Assembly (NCBI GenBank): GCA_021464415.1
Contig: CM038469.1
Location: forward strand, 14,548,501-14,612,500
DNA: 64,000 nucleotides
Direction: 5' to 3'
Origin: Lonicera japonica
Lineage: Eukaryota; Streptophyta; Magnoliopsida; Dipsacales; Caprifoliaceae
Numbering within the stretch: position 1 is the first letter of the stretch; every line of letters starts with the position of its first letter. Made by a program: the position numbers and the translations under genes. Below the pieces are notes generated by a model. It was given only the letters and a program-made list of their open reading frames with translations, did not search any database and was not told the origin of the DNA. This document shows, piece after piece, positions 9,492 to 20,600 of the stretch.

Positions 9492-12400
9492 ATGGACTCG
9501 CAATCTGCTGACTCGTCATCTCAACGCATTGCTAATGTAACATTTCCCCAACCAACGGTGCCTATTCCGGAAGATCAACGGACTGGAAATGCTGGGAGCT
9601 CGGCCTTTGCCCGGCTTGCCAGTGGTTTTGGATTGGGTCCAAAAGCATCGGAATCAAATGAGAGTGCTGGAGAAACCTCAGCAGCTGCTCAATCAAGTGT
9701 GCTTGAGTCCTTCACAAAAGGTTTAGTTGACACATCAATGAGCGCGATGAAGGCAGTGCAGGTAAAGGCACGCCATATTGTCTCCCAGAACAAACGAAGA
9801 TACCAGGTGAACACTGAATGTTGAACTCTGAAGCTTACTGCTGAACAAAACTTATGAAAAATGTGTTTGATTTTGTTCGAATTTGAATGCTGAAGAGATG
9901 GTGACGCAGAAAGATAATGAGAATAATAGAACAAGATAGAAAGGGGAAGAAGGGATGCCCACAGGTGATGGCTAACAAGCCCTAAGCACGCATGCTTATC
10001 AATTCGTAATTCAACTTTGAATAATAATGAATATTACATGCCTATATATAACTTACCAAGGAAACCTCTAGAAAACCTTAATCTAATAGTAAAATAGCAA
10101 AATAACCATAAATACAATTACCTGCTATAATTCTAAAGACATAATCCTAAACTCCTAGTTACCTTAAATAAGATAAATATTTTAACTATCCTTAAATATC
10201 AGTACATTAAAATAAAATACAAATATAAAAATAATCTTCTTGTATTCCGCATCATTCTCCCCAACATTTGAAAAAACTCGACCTCAAGTTTTGTAGTGCT
10301 GAAGTATGAGAAACTGTAAGCTTTGGAGATGACTAAAATCTGAAATCACTGGTTGAACTTTGAAAAGCCACAAAGACCGTAAGGAGAATCGCATGCTTTC
10401 TGTTGTTTCAGAAACTGATGAGGAATGATGAAATCAATATATGGGGTCTCTAATAGCATAGGATGCTTAGGTTTATCTCTGACTTTCTTCATCAGCTTTG
10501 TCTCCATTGAGGAATCCTCCAAAGATTTTGTTGGAGGAGGAAGTTTGGGAATCTCGTCCACAACTTACTCAGTTTTGGATATAGGCTTGGCAGGGACCAA
10601 CCTGATAAACTTGCTTCCATTCTTGAATGTATAAGTATTTGCTTCCTCATCATGATCAACATCAAGGTCTTTAACCCATGGTTGACCTAGTAATTGTGCC
10701 ACATTGATAGGAAGAATGCCACACCAAATATTAAACGAATAAGGACTATATGAATTGGAACAAGAGACCTTTTTGTAATTCTAAAAGAATCATCTTTTGT
10801 CAATGGTACTTCAAATGGCTGTGGGTGTGGTTCACAAGCAAGTTTTAATAACCCCACAGCGAGTCTAGAGACAAATTATTTCGCATTCCCAGTCAATTAT
10901 CATCTTGCATACGTTCTGCTCATTCTGCCCACGCATAACATATGTCCAAAAAGTACTTGGACGCTTTGATTCATCTTGCTTAACGAGTCTAGGCAGAAAA
11001 ATATCCTTTGGAAAGAAAGGAGAATTGGGCTAGAGTTTGAATACAGACATGGCAGCTTGGGGTTGGGTTTAGGGCTGAGATAAAATCAATTTGTAAGTGC
11101 AGTGGTTGGGCTTGGTTAATAAGTGTGGGCTCAGAGAATTTTACCTCAATGGTAACCTTAACAATTAGGATTTCTGTTTTTCTTTGAAACCAAATAACAG
11201 AAACCACACAAGCTGAATTTGAGAATATGTCTCGAAGATGTATGAACAGTAACCTCGTGAACAGTGTTTGCGATGAACAGACCCTATTTTTTATTTTATT
11301 TTTCGGTAGAAAGAAAAAGGCTGGATTAAGGAAGGAGAAGAGAACAAAATCAATTGGACTGAGTTCCCCTCTGATAGCAAGGAAACCTCTAGAAAACCCT
11401 AATCTAACAATAAATACCAAAATAACCGTAAATACAATTATAATTCTAATTTCTCTAAATAAGACATAATCCTAGTTACCCTAAATAAGATAAATACTTC
11501 AACTCTCCTTAAATATAAAGTACATTAAAATAAAATACAAATATAAAAATAAAAATAATCTTCTTGTATTCCACATGGCATTTTATAAATTTACCCTTAT
11601 TGTTATGATATACATCAACAGCAAGTGAATAAAAAGAATAGGGGCATCATTAGAATAAAATTTCATTATAGTTAAAATTAAGCATTCAGCACATGATTGC
11701 CTCTTAACACTGACCACTGTTTTAATCCAATTCAGCATTAAGAGGTAAAACCAAACACCACATAACTGTTTCTGCTGCTGAGACTTTCAAATGTTTTATT
11801 TGGCTACTTTTATTAAGATGTCTATCTCTTATGAAACTACAGATAGCCACAAATCCAATATGGTGAAAAGATAAGTTTGGCATTCATACCATTGAAGGAA
11901 GATTAACAAGCATTGACAGTTATAACTGCAAATGCGTATTTATATGGTAATAGATATGCCTATGCACTGGAATCGAGCACTCTTTTCCCATTGTCAATCT
12001 TTGCTATTCTATGGAGTAACCCGTGCCTGTGGCACTAACCACATATATAGAAACTTGCGCCTATAGCACTATCCACATTACAAATTAACCTTGCCTATGA
12101 GTAATAATTAAATAGATAATTTTTATCTAAATAAGCCTGTATGTGTGATACACATATCTCTGTCTTTCTCTCTATATATATAGAATACAGATATACATAT
12201 ATATTATTTTTGTAATATTTATAGTTGACCCTTAAATGTTATTATACAAGTCCAATTCAAAATGGGACCCACACTAAACTTCCATATTATTCAGATAAGG
12301 ATAGTGTGTATGAGAAAAGTAATAGAAATAAGAGAGAGAAAGAGACAGTTGTGTTTAATTTTAAAGCTCAAATGTGTGTTTAATTACCATTTATTTTTTT

Positions 12401-15400
12401 TATCCAAAAACATAACAGTGTTATTGATCACATCATTGTTATCCTGATAACATAGTTGATCTCAGGAGGGAGGATTTGATTTGGATATGACTTATATAAC
12501 TGAGAATATAATTGCTATGGGGTTCCCTGCTGGTGATCTAAGCTCGGGTTTTTTTGGATTTGTCGAGGTAAACAATGAATATGGTTTTGCCATTGAGATT
12601 TCCATGCTTGAAATGTTCTATAATAATACTTTGTTATAAATTTCCTGCAGGGGTTCTATCGAAATCACATGGAAGAAGTGATCAAGTTTTTCGAAACTCA
12701 TCATAAGGTAACATTGTGATTTAGATTTTAAGATCAGAACCTTCAACAAAATCAGTGGTTAAAAACAAAAAAAATTAAACATCGCGAGATTTGGTACATC
12801 AATTTGTGAACACAAGTCTTGAATTTTGACATCCTGAAAAGGAAAGGTGGACTCTTAGTTTGAGATGGAGGGAGTAGTTTGTCAAATGTGACTTGCCATA
12901 TTTAGCTGATCCAGTTTGAGAGATTTTGGTTTTTGCTTCATATTATTCTATGTTTGTTTCTTAACTTTTGTGTTTATTCCACCTCATATGCTGCCTATTA
13001 TTCATATTTCATTGGAATGCCCATACCTTTTAAACAACCTTCTTCATGCAGGGAAAATACAAGGTATACAATCTTTGTTCAGAAAGGTTGTACGATGCTT
13101 CACTTTTTGAGGGAAAGGTCTCTATCTCTCTCCCTCTCCCACTCCCTCTTCCTGTCCCTCTCTCGCTCATTTCAGACTTTCAGTAGTTTTTAATTCCATA
13201 TACTCATCGGTAACATATTAAGTTCTTAGTAAAGCAAATATCTAATCCTTTTTATGCTTCTTTAAGTTGGAGCAGATATCCTCAACCTACTCTCTCTTTT
13301 TTTCTTTTTTGACATTTTGACTAGCAAAAAGGGGCACTCTTTATGTTATGATAGGGAAGTCTTTCAAGTTTCAAATTTGTTTTTCACTTTCTCTAAAAAA
13401 AAAAAAAAAAAACCTTATCGCTCACTTCTTTAAGTACTGATGACTATTCAATAACAAATTTTTAGTATCTTGAGCAACTTCTATGCTAAATATTTGTGAT
13501 TTACCATTGATTTTTGTAAGTATAATTTAGCATCACCTGTAAGAATTTTTCAACCTTGAATTATGCACTATTGCACACCAAATTAGTATGAAAGCTGATT
13601 TTACCGATTCTTTGATATTTTATTAATCTGATCTTCTTCCTTCTTTTTTTTCAGGTTGCATCTTTCCCGTTTGATGATCATAATTGTCCCCCTATTCACC
13701 TTATACTATTGTTTTGTCAAAGTGCTTATGCATGGTTAAAGGAAGATATTGTGAATGTAGTAGTTGTTCATTGTAAGGCTGGTAAGGCGAGGACAGGGTT
13801 AATGATTTGCAGCCTTCTTCTGTTCTTAAAGGTAAGTTTTTTTTTTCCGTTTAAATTGGTTCTAATGTTGGATTGCCTTTTTTTTTTCTTAAAAAAAAGG
13901 GTTTGTTACTTATTTTGTTTGCCATCTTTTTCACAGTTTTTCCCTACAGCTGAGGAGTGCATTGAGTATTATAACCAGAAAAGATGCGTAGACGCAAAGG
14001 GTCTAATTCTCCCAAGCCAGCTTGTCAGTCAATTACTATAACTACAATCTTGATAATTTTTCAAAGGTTCAAATCATATATGTTTAAATAACTAATTATT
14101 GTTATTTCTTTTCCCTAGAGGTATGTAAAATACTTCGAACGCATCTTAACAAACTACAATGGTGAAAATCCGCCAGGACGTAGGTACTCTTCTGATGATT
14201 TATTTGATCACAAAATGCATTACTTTGATTTTCAAGAAAGTACTAAAAGTTACTTTTCACAGGTGCATGTTAAGGGGATTTCGTCTCCACAAGTGCCCTT
14301 ATTGGATTAGGCCTTCCATTACGATATCTAATCATAGCGGTAGGCTTTATCATCATTAAAAAGTTATTTATGACAATATGGGATGAATTTTTCTTGCTGA
14401 TTTCCTATAACTATGCTTGTAAGATGAGGGTTTATATATTAAGATGTTCATCCAAACAGGAATTTTGTTTTCAACCAGGAAGCATCCAAAAACCAAGGAT
14501 CTAATGGTGATCTTTCTTTTGAATAATTTTGTTGCCTCTAACTTAGCTATGGAATTGAAGGTAAATGATTGGACTAAGAATTTTATTTTATTCTCTAGCC
14601 CGAAGATTTCTGGATTCGGGCGCCAAGGAAAGGGATTGTAGTTTTTGCTCTACCAGGGGAACCAGGTTTGACAGAGTTGGTGGGGGACTTCAAAATCCAG
14701 TTTCATGAACGGCAAGGAGATTTCTACTGGTCTGGAAAACTGCTTCTCTTTTGATATTTTTGTCTGTTCACATATCTATCTTGAGAAATGCTGAACACAC
14801 AAAACACTTCACATAAAGGTACAATGACACTTGGCACCGATGTGTTGATCTGGGACTCAAAGTCAGTGCCAAGTTGTGTATGTGGATTTTAACTTTTTGT
14901 GGCGTGTTTAGCATTTCTTATCTAAATACTTTGTACCTCTAGTGGTTGGACATCTATCTCCTAACATTAGACATCTATTATTCCTAGTATGTTATCTGCA
15001 GGCGTCACAAGAATCGCATCCGATGTGGGGTCCTACACACTCCCAACTCCCACAATCCTCCCCCCCCCCCCCCCCAACTCTCTCTAAAATGGTCTCTAAT
15101 ATTAGTAGTTGTAATAGAAAGCAGATTAATTTGGTGTAAACAAATTAAGTATTATCATGGGCACAAATAGACTAGTACCGTAGGCAGATGTTGTATCTAG
15201 TTTAAGTTATAATAAAGGTTCCATCTCCATCCAAAATTACATGAGAGTTAATTTCTAGTGGAGTTCACTTATGCATTGGGAGTTTTAGAAAGGAAAAAGT
15301 AGGAATAAGCGTGTGGTTCACATGCTTAACTAAAGTAATTTATGTTCTATCATTTCATGTTTGATTTCTACGTTGTTTTCCTTTGCAGTTGGTTAAATAC

Positions 15401-16440
15401 AACAATGATGGAAAACAGAGTACTTCTAAATCCCTCTGATCTTGATGGTTTTGATAAGGTAAATGATGCACTCCTTGTCTGATGATACTACAAGTCTATA
15501 ACCCTTATCATATCCATGCCAAATCTAGAAGTCAAAATTGTTGAAAAAGTCAACCGTACTTATTTGGAACAATAATTCTTGGGAGACATTCTGGGGCATG
15601 TATTGGGGACACAACGATGTGCCATATGTGTATTGGTTGGCAGTAAACTATGTATAGTATCTACTTATGATGGACCCAATTAGGGGCGGAACTGGGGCCT
15701 GGCAGAGCAGCCCCTGCCCAGCTCAACAAAAGAAAAATACACTATTAGCTATCATTAAACAAAAAACTTGTGTTATCCCAGCCTAGTTCAGCCCAACCCT
15801 ATATTTAATTCTGGGTTCACCCCTGGCCTTAATTCATTGAGCAATATATTGGCGACACGTCACCAGGTCCAGTGAATGTGCCCCAGTGTCTGCCACCTTA
15901 GAAGTACTCTTGACTTGTCAACTACTTCTGCAGAGGAAATTGCCCTCACCAGGCTTCCAGGTCGAGATTGTAATGATAGACCATGATGGTACCACTCCAA
16001 CAAAATACAAACCTAATCAAGCAAACGAGGGATCAGACAGAAGATCAGGCGAGACCCCAACTAATCATGGGGATGCCGCCACTCATTCCAACAAAAGTAA
16101 GGCCCCAGAAAACCAAGACAACGACAATGTATTCTCCGACAGCGATGGAGAGGAAACATCGCCTTCAAGAAGAAATACAACTTCAGAACCTGGAATCGGT
16201 GCGCCTCCTCAATCTGGCACCACACCAGATCAAATCTCGAATTTGAGACAAGGGACCGAACAACTTTCTATTGGGAGCAAAAATAACACACAGATCAATG
16301 CATCAAATGAAAAGAAAAGTGACGGGGATGATGAGAGACCTGCCTCGATTCCTAACTTGGACTCGGGTGATATTAAGGCAATTGCAGCTGATGCTTCTGT
16401 TTTCTCTTTCGGAGATGACGAAGATTATGAAAGTGATTGA
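9492..16440 (+). CDS. PTEN2: PTEN2-type phosphoinositide / protein phosphatase
   Basis: Coding exons: 9492-9806, 12466-12567, 12651-12707, 13052-13117, 13655-13831, 13937-14023, 14119-14183, 14263-14339, 14460-14506, 14599-14729, 15389-15458, 15934-16440. All join in phase into 1701 nt (566 aa); Arabidopsis PTEN2A is about 610. The start is the first ATG after the 5'-UTR acceptors. Residues 1-105 are a low-complexity plant PTEN2 extension with the conserved block FTKGLVDTS..AVQVKARH. A PTEN phosphatase domain follows, with P-loop HCKAGKARTG and catalytic Cys220 (codon 13772-13774). A C2 domain covers about 269-401, and the tail is acidic, ending SFGDDEDYESD. The family removes 3-phosphate from phosphoinositides; PTEN2 proteins also bind phosphatidic acid. 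All key residues are present, so the gene looks functional. Donors of exons 6 (GTCAGT) and 9 (GTGATC) are weak but give exact homology. It converges on the SDN gene. Confidence 0.93.
10057..10254 (-). repeat. LTR-like direct repeat, copy at the 3' side of the remnant
   Basis: Shares AAGGAAACCTCTAGAAAACC, AAATAAGATAAATA and TAATCTTCTTGTATTCC with 11378-11580. Beyond the shared part a TATATATAGG at about 10043-10050 (minus sense) may be the LTR TATA box, so the original LTR probably extended lower, to about 9830. Confidence 0.6.
10346..10860 (-). pseudogene. Retropepsin fragment of a gypsy element
   Basis: Minus-strand translation gives KLACEPHPQPFEVPLTK, then ITKRSLVPIHI. After a frameshift near 10745 come LPINVAQLLGQPWVKDLDVD and EANTYTFKNGSKFIRLVPAK. 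This is the standard C-terminal half of a gypsy protease and its linker to RT. Broken and partial. Confidence 0.75.
11378..11580 (-). repeat. LTR-like direct repeat, copy at the 5' side of the remnant
   Basis: Similar over its length to 10057-10254 with small indels. It begins TGCCATGTGG in minus-strand sense. Similarity stops at GGTTTCCTTG, after which TATCAGAGGGG follows; whether that is a primer site or chance is unclear. Confidence 0.55.
12820..12874. mobile_element. Stowaway MITE end, relic (PTEN2 intron 3)
   Basis: GGACTCTTAGTTTGAGATGG followed by AGGGAG and TA at 12875 matches the right end of the Stowaway-like MITEs at 8868 and 18173. No matching left end was found, so only one end survives. 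Confidence 0.5.
14785..14917. mobile_element. Short foldback MITE in PTEN2 intron 10
   Basis: GAAATGCTGAACAC at the left and its near reverse complement GTGTTTAGCATTTC at the right, with inner pairing CTTGGCAC/GTGCCAAG. Length about 133 bp. The target duplication is not clear. Confidence 0.55.
15683..15828. mobile_element. Short GC-rich non-autonomous element in PTEN2 intron 11
   Basis: Starts GGGGCGGAACTGGGGCC and ends TTCTGGGTTCACCCCTGGCC, imperfect inverted ends. Base composition is far more GC-rich than the surrounding intron. Family not assigned. Confidence 0.4.
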
Positions 16441-17660
16441 GAAAAAGTCGTGTTTGCTGCATTTGTAGCACGAGAGTGTATTATCACTTCTATTAGTACT
16501 TTTTTTTGTTCCTTTCACAAAACTAACGCAACTCCAATCCTCTTAACATGAGGCTGAGGGATCTCCATTGAATTTATTGCTTTCAGTTTTTACAGTTTCT
16601 TGTTTTGAATAGATTGACGCTTGTTTTTGTTTTCAAATACATTTCCTCTGCGGTTTTAGTTCCATGCTTGTATTAAGTATATACAAAAGCAGGAAGATGG
16701 GCCCTGCAACTCCCTCATGTTCTGGACTGGACAATCAACAACATTCGAAGCATTTTGTTTTGTAAATTTTCAAACTCAATTTCTTAACCATTTATTTATA
16801 CTCGTTCATCCTTGTACCCTTGTAGCCAATGTTACCCAAAAAAAAAAAGGGTTCCAACGGTGAAAAAAAAAATTAGATAATTTGGGGGTGGTATATTAAC
16901 CCATGGGAAACCTTTTCTTGCAAGCTAATTTACTAGGACAGGTTCTACTCTTGGGTTCGTAACAAATAGTATCATAGAGCAGGCACTGTGCAACGTGTGA
17001 GTCCGCAAGTAATGCAGCTGAGTGGCTCAGTTTAAGACCAAGCACCCAAGTGTGGGACTTGATGCGGCAAGGCCTAGTTACGACTACTACGAAGGTCCTC
17101 TACAGAAAACTAGTGTTGGCATTATGAGCCAATTCATTGAATACTAGTAGATGGTGGGCCTCATGGACAATGGTTGGGGAGTGAAAACACCAAAAAAAGA
17201 GAAATTCCTACATCATAATCTTTTAATTAAGCCAATTCATAGATTGAAACCAAAAGCAACTGATAGTTTTATAAACCAGCAACTCCGTTGGTGGATAAAT
17301 TCAAATGCTATTACAAGAAATGGAATAGCAAAGAAAATATTTTCCAGAGTCAACAAAAATTGCATCCCCATAAATGCGGTAATACTATCCCACGGCCGAG
17401 GATATAAATATTAAAAAAGATGAGATATGCTGTTATGACACTTTGCTCTCCATCAACAGTATACAACTCCATGGCAACAACAATTACTATCCATTCATGC
17501 CGATTTGAGCATCAACCCGCCACCCTTGCTCTCCCATCGAGCAATTTCATGGCAATAAGTTGAAGGACAAAGAGAGGTCTTCTCGTATGTCTCACAAAGC
17601 AAGTGTGACTGTTACTTGCCCATGCGTTCTCTCTAATAATTCAAAAACACCTCTTTCATT
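16441..17660. other. Intergenic between convergent PTEN2 and SDN genes
   Basis: Contains the 3'-UTRs of both genes. No further gene is recognised. At about 16954-17000 a stretch with GTATCATAGAGCAGGCAC resembles the TGGTATCAGAGC primer-site region of LTR elements and may be a retroelement scrap. Confidence 0.5.
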
Positions 17661-20600
17661 TTAAAGTCCTTGTTTTCTTGTAAGAGCAACTACAATTTTG
17701 TTCAAGTTGGAGATTTCTTCATCTCTTACCCTCAGTTCTTGTTTCAATCTTTCAATCTCTTTCAGATGACTATCACACCGATTTGCGCCCTCCACCTCAA
17801 TCATCTGACCTTTCTTTGTCTTCTTGGATTCAACTGAGATCTCCTCATCTTGGAATGGTCTCTTCTTTGATGCAATTTGGTCCACCTGATCGTTGGGGCT
17901 CATTTTGCGGATGTACAAACTACCCATTGTACCTGTATCGAGTTGAAATGAAATCAACTTTTGTGGCAGTCCAGATGAGTCCTGATAGAAGACAACAATA
18001 ATAATAACATTAATGGTAAATACCAAATTTCAATTGCTTAAAAGGCATACGTCGAAGGTGATTTGATTGCACTCCTCGCGGAAAAATGCTCAAAATTTCA
18101 TATATTTTTTTATCCTTATTGATGTTTGGTTGCATAAGTTCCAATTGAATTAAATTTCTCCTTTTTCAGGTACTCTCTCTCCAAGTCTCCATCCCTAATT
18201 AGGAGTCCCTGTTTGACTTCACATTTTTTAACAATATACTAATTTCATAAAATAAATGGTTTAAAACTTGTTTGATATTGGAAGTTTGGTACGTTGATTA
18301 TGTTCCAAAAAAGAAAGTAGAATCTTGATTTAAGACATTCTAAAAAGGAATAATGGACTCTTAATTTGGGATGGAGGGAGTAATTCAAAAACCACCTCCC
18401 ACTAAGTTTTTGTTTCCAAATGGAACTTTTTTCCTTGTAAAACAATTCCAGGAAATTCAACTTTCTATTTTTGTGGGTTTCATTTTTTCGGGGGTGGGGG
18501 GAAGAGATCTCCCCTTCGTACCTTCTCTAGGCTGCCATCAAGGTCTTCAAATGCTTGATTCGCCTCTTCATCATTCTTAAATATTGCAAACGCAGAATAC
18601 TTCCCTCCTCCAGCCTTTTTATTAGCCTGCAAGCAGATCATTTTGCCACAACAGCAACTTTATCAGAAAATAGAAAGATTTAAATGGGAATTTGAAAGTG
18701 GTAAAAAGTACTCGGTAAGGGTACGTTTGATAAAAAAAAAAGGAGAAAGATTGAAAATACTACTTAAGTTTTGAGAGATTGGAAAACAAGATCAGTGATT
18801 TGGTGAGATGGTACGTACATTCCTGATTTTTCCACGGAATCCAATTCACTGGGCAACGGGTAAGGAATTATTTTCTTTCCATGAAAAGGAGAAAAAGATT
18901 GAGAATATCTAACCAAATCACTCATTTCTTTTTCCAACGTCTTATATGATTTTCGAATTTTTTTATCAAACGCACCCTAAAGAGATACCTTCACTTCAAT
19001 TGTAGAGTCTCCAGGAATAAGTTTATGTAGTTCTTCACTAGGAACACTGATTGGGATCCTGTGGAGAAGTAACTTCGCCATTTCTATCTCAGGCACCTGA
19101 AATTTTAAACCTGTGATTAATTTAACAACCCAGAAAAAAATAAAAAATAAAAAAGATAGCTACCAAATTCAAAACTTACATCTTTGCGAACAAAGGGTAT
19201 AGCACTGTCGACACGACCCTCTAATTTGGCCAGAACAAGTTTCATCGCAGCACGTGCATCATCTAGACTATTGTGTGGAGTGCCTTTCTTCCGAAGTTCA
19301 TAACCCAATACGGACTGTTCAGAAGCATTAAAAAAAGAATTTACTATGAGTTTTATAAGGGAACTTTTTCAATAAAAATACGCAAAGATCAGGGTTTTAG
19401 ATTACTTTTTATTACTAGATCACATGCACATGCGATGCGTGTGCTACTCAGATATATCTAGTTCAAACCAAAATATAAAACAAAGATGTTAAGTGGACTA
19501 GTGGATAAGCAGCAGATTACTAAGGTCCAAGGTTCGAACCCTTTTGTAAGCATATTTTTTAATGAAAAAAGAGACCGTAGGCAATTCAAAAGTCTGATAC
19601 AGCTTCATGGCAGTAGAAATTGGTCTTGGATTTATATAATAGTATAGATAACTATGGAGCTTCTATGTGATTTCTTAAAAGATTTAAGTAATTGAACACT
19701 ATATTTTCTACTGTCAGTATTGATAAGTTGAGAGTTCATATATATTTATCTGTATATATAATGTAACAAACGTCTAGGCCCATACACACGCACACTTTAA
19801 GACTTGCCTTGCACAAGTCACTCAAGGAAGCTCTTCTGTTCCCATTCCCGTATTTGAAGACGAAAGAGGTGTCAATAACTTTTGCATGATCTAACTTGAG
19901 CGCTGTAAATGAATGTGTATAAAAAAAAAAAAAAGGAGTTGAAAGATATACAATTTTGACCGTAAGTAGCAAAAACATCTAACCAAAATAATAAGCATAA
20001 AGAGAACACAAGCCCAAAGTACTAACTAATCCAATGAATAAAAATTAAAACATTAATCAATATGGTCCGTCATATTGATAAGCTTACCTTGTAGATCATT
20101 ATTCAAACTATGGCCGACTAAAATGGTTCCATGCCGTAACAGATTCTTCAAGGATTTCTACAAAAAGCACCAGAAAAGTTCTTAAAAGAGTTCCGAAAAT
20201 ATCTCAGATAACAAAAACCAAAAACCTACTACCTGTACATCTGCCAATGAATAAGTAACTCCATCTATATCTTTTGCAGATACTCCGGTAATCTCAGTTC
20301 TATAATCAGCAACTGCTTTATTGGGATTTACTAGTTCATCAAGTTTTACCTGAAATTAAAGGGATTTAAATCATCTTACGAACAAACGTCATATAAATGC
20401 ATGGTTGATTCATACTGAACAAAGAGCTGAGGGAAAGAAAATACCTGCAGATTGCAATCCACTACAGACACCCTCACCAAAGCTTCAGTGCCATCTTCGC
20501 AGAGAACCATCTCACAATCAACAGCAAGCATTTCAGTTGATTGCATTGACTTGGACATTTTCCTATGCTTTGTGACCAACCACCCCTGCTCCAACACTCC

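Larger units (their letters stand above)
10057..11580 (-). mobile_element. Degenerate Ty3/gypsy remnant in PTEN2 intron 1
   Basis: Two direct repeats (10057-10254 and 11378-11580) flank about 1.1 kb containing a minus-strand retropepsin fragment. In minus-strand sense the purine run GTTGGGGAGAA lies just before the 3' repeat, as a polypurine tract should. Gag, RT and integrase are missing, so most of the element has been deleted. It enlarges intron 1 to about 2.7 kb. Confidence 0.65.

Noticed and set aside
12933..13193. 86-codon ORF ending in an SLSLSL run
   Set aside because: Overlaps PTEN2 exon 4 in another frame and translates a CT-rich intron stretch.
16954..17000. Primer site of a further LTR element
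   Set aside because: GTATCATAGAGC resembles TGGTATCAGAGC but no LTR ends or coding remnants were found next to it.
19490..19570. tRNA gene
   Set aside because: A and B boxes are present but no acceptor, D or anticodon stems can be formed; better read as SINE-like.
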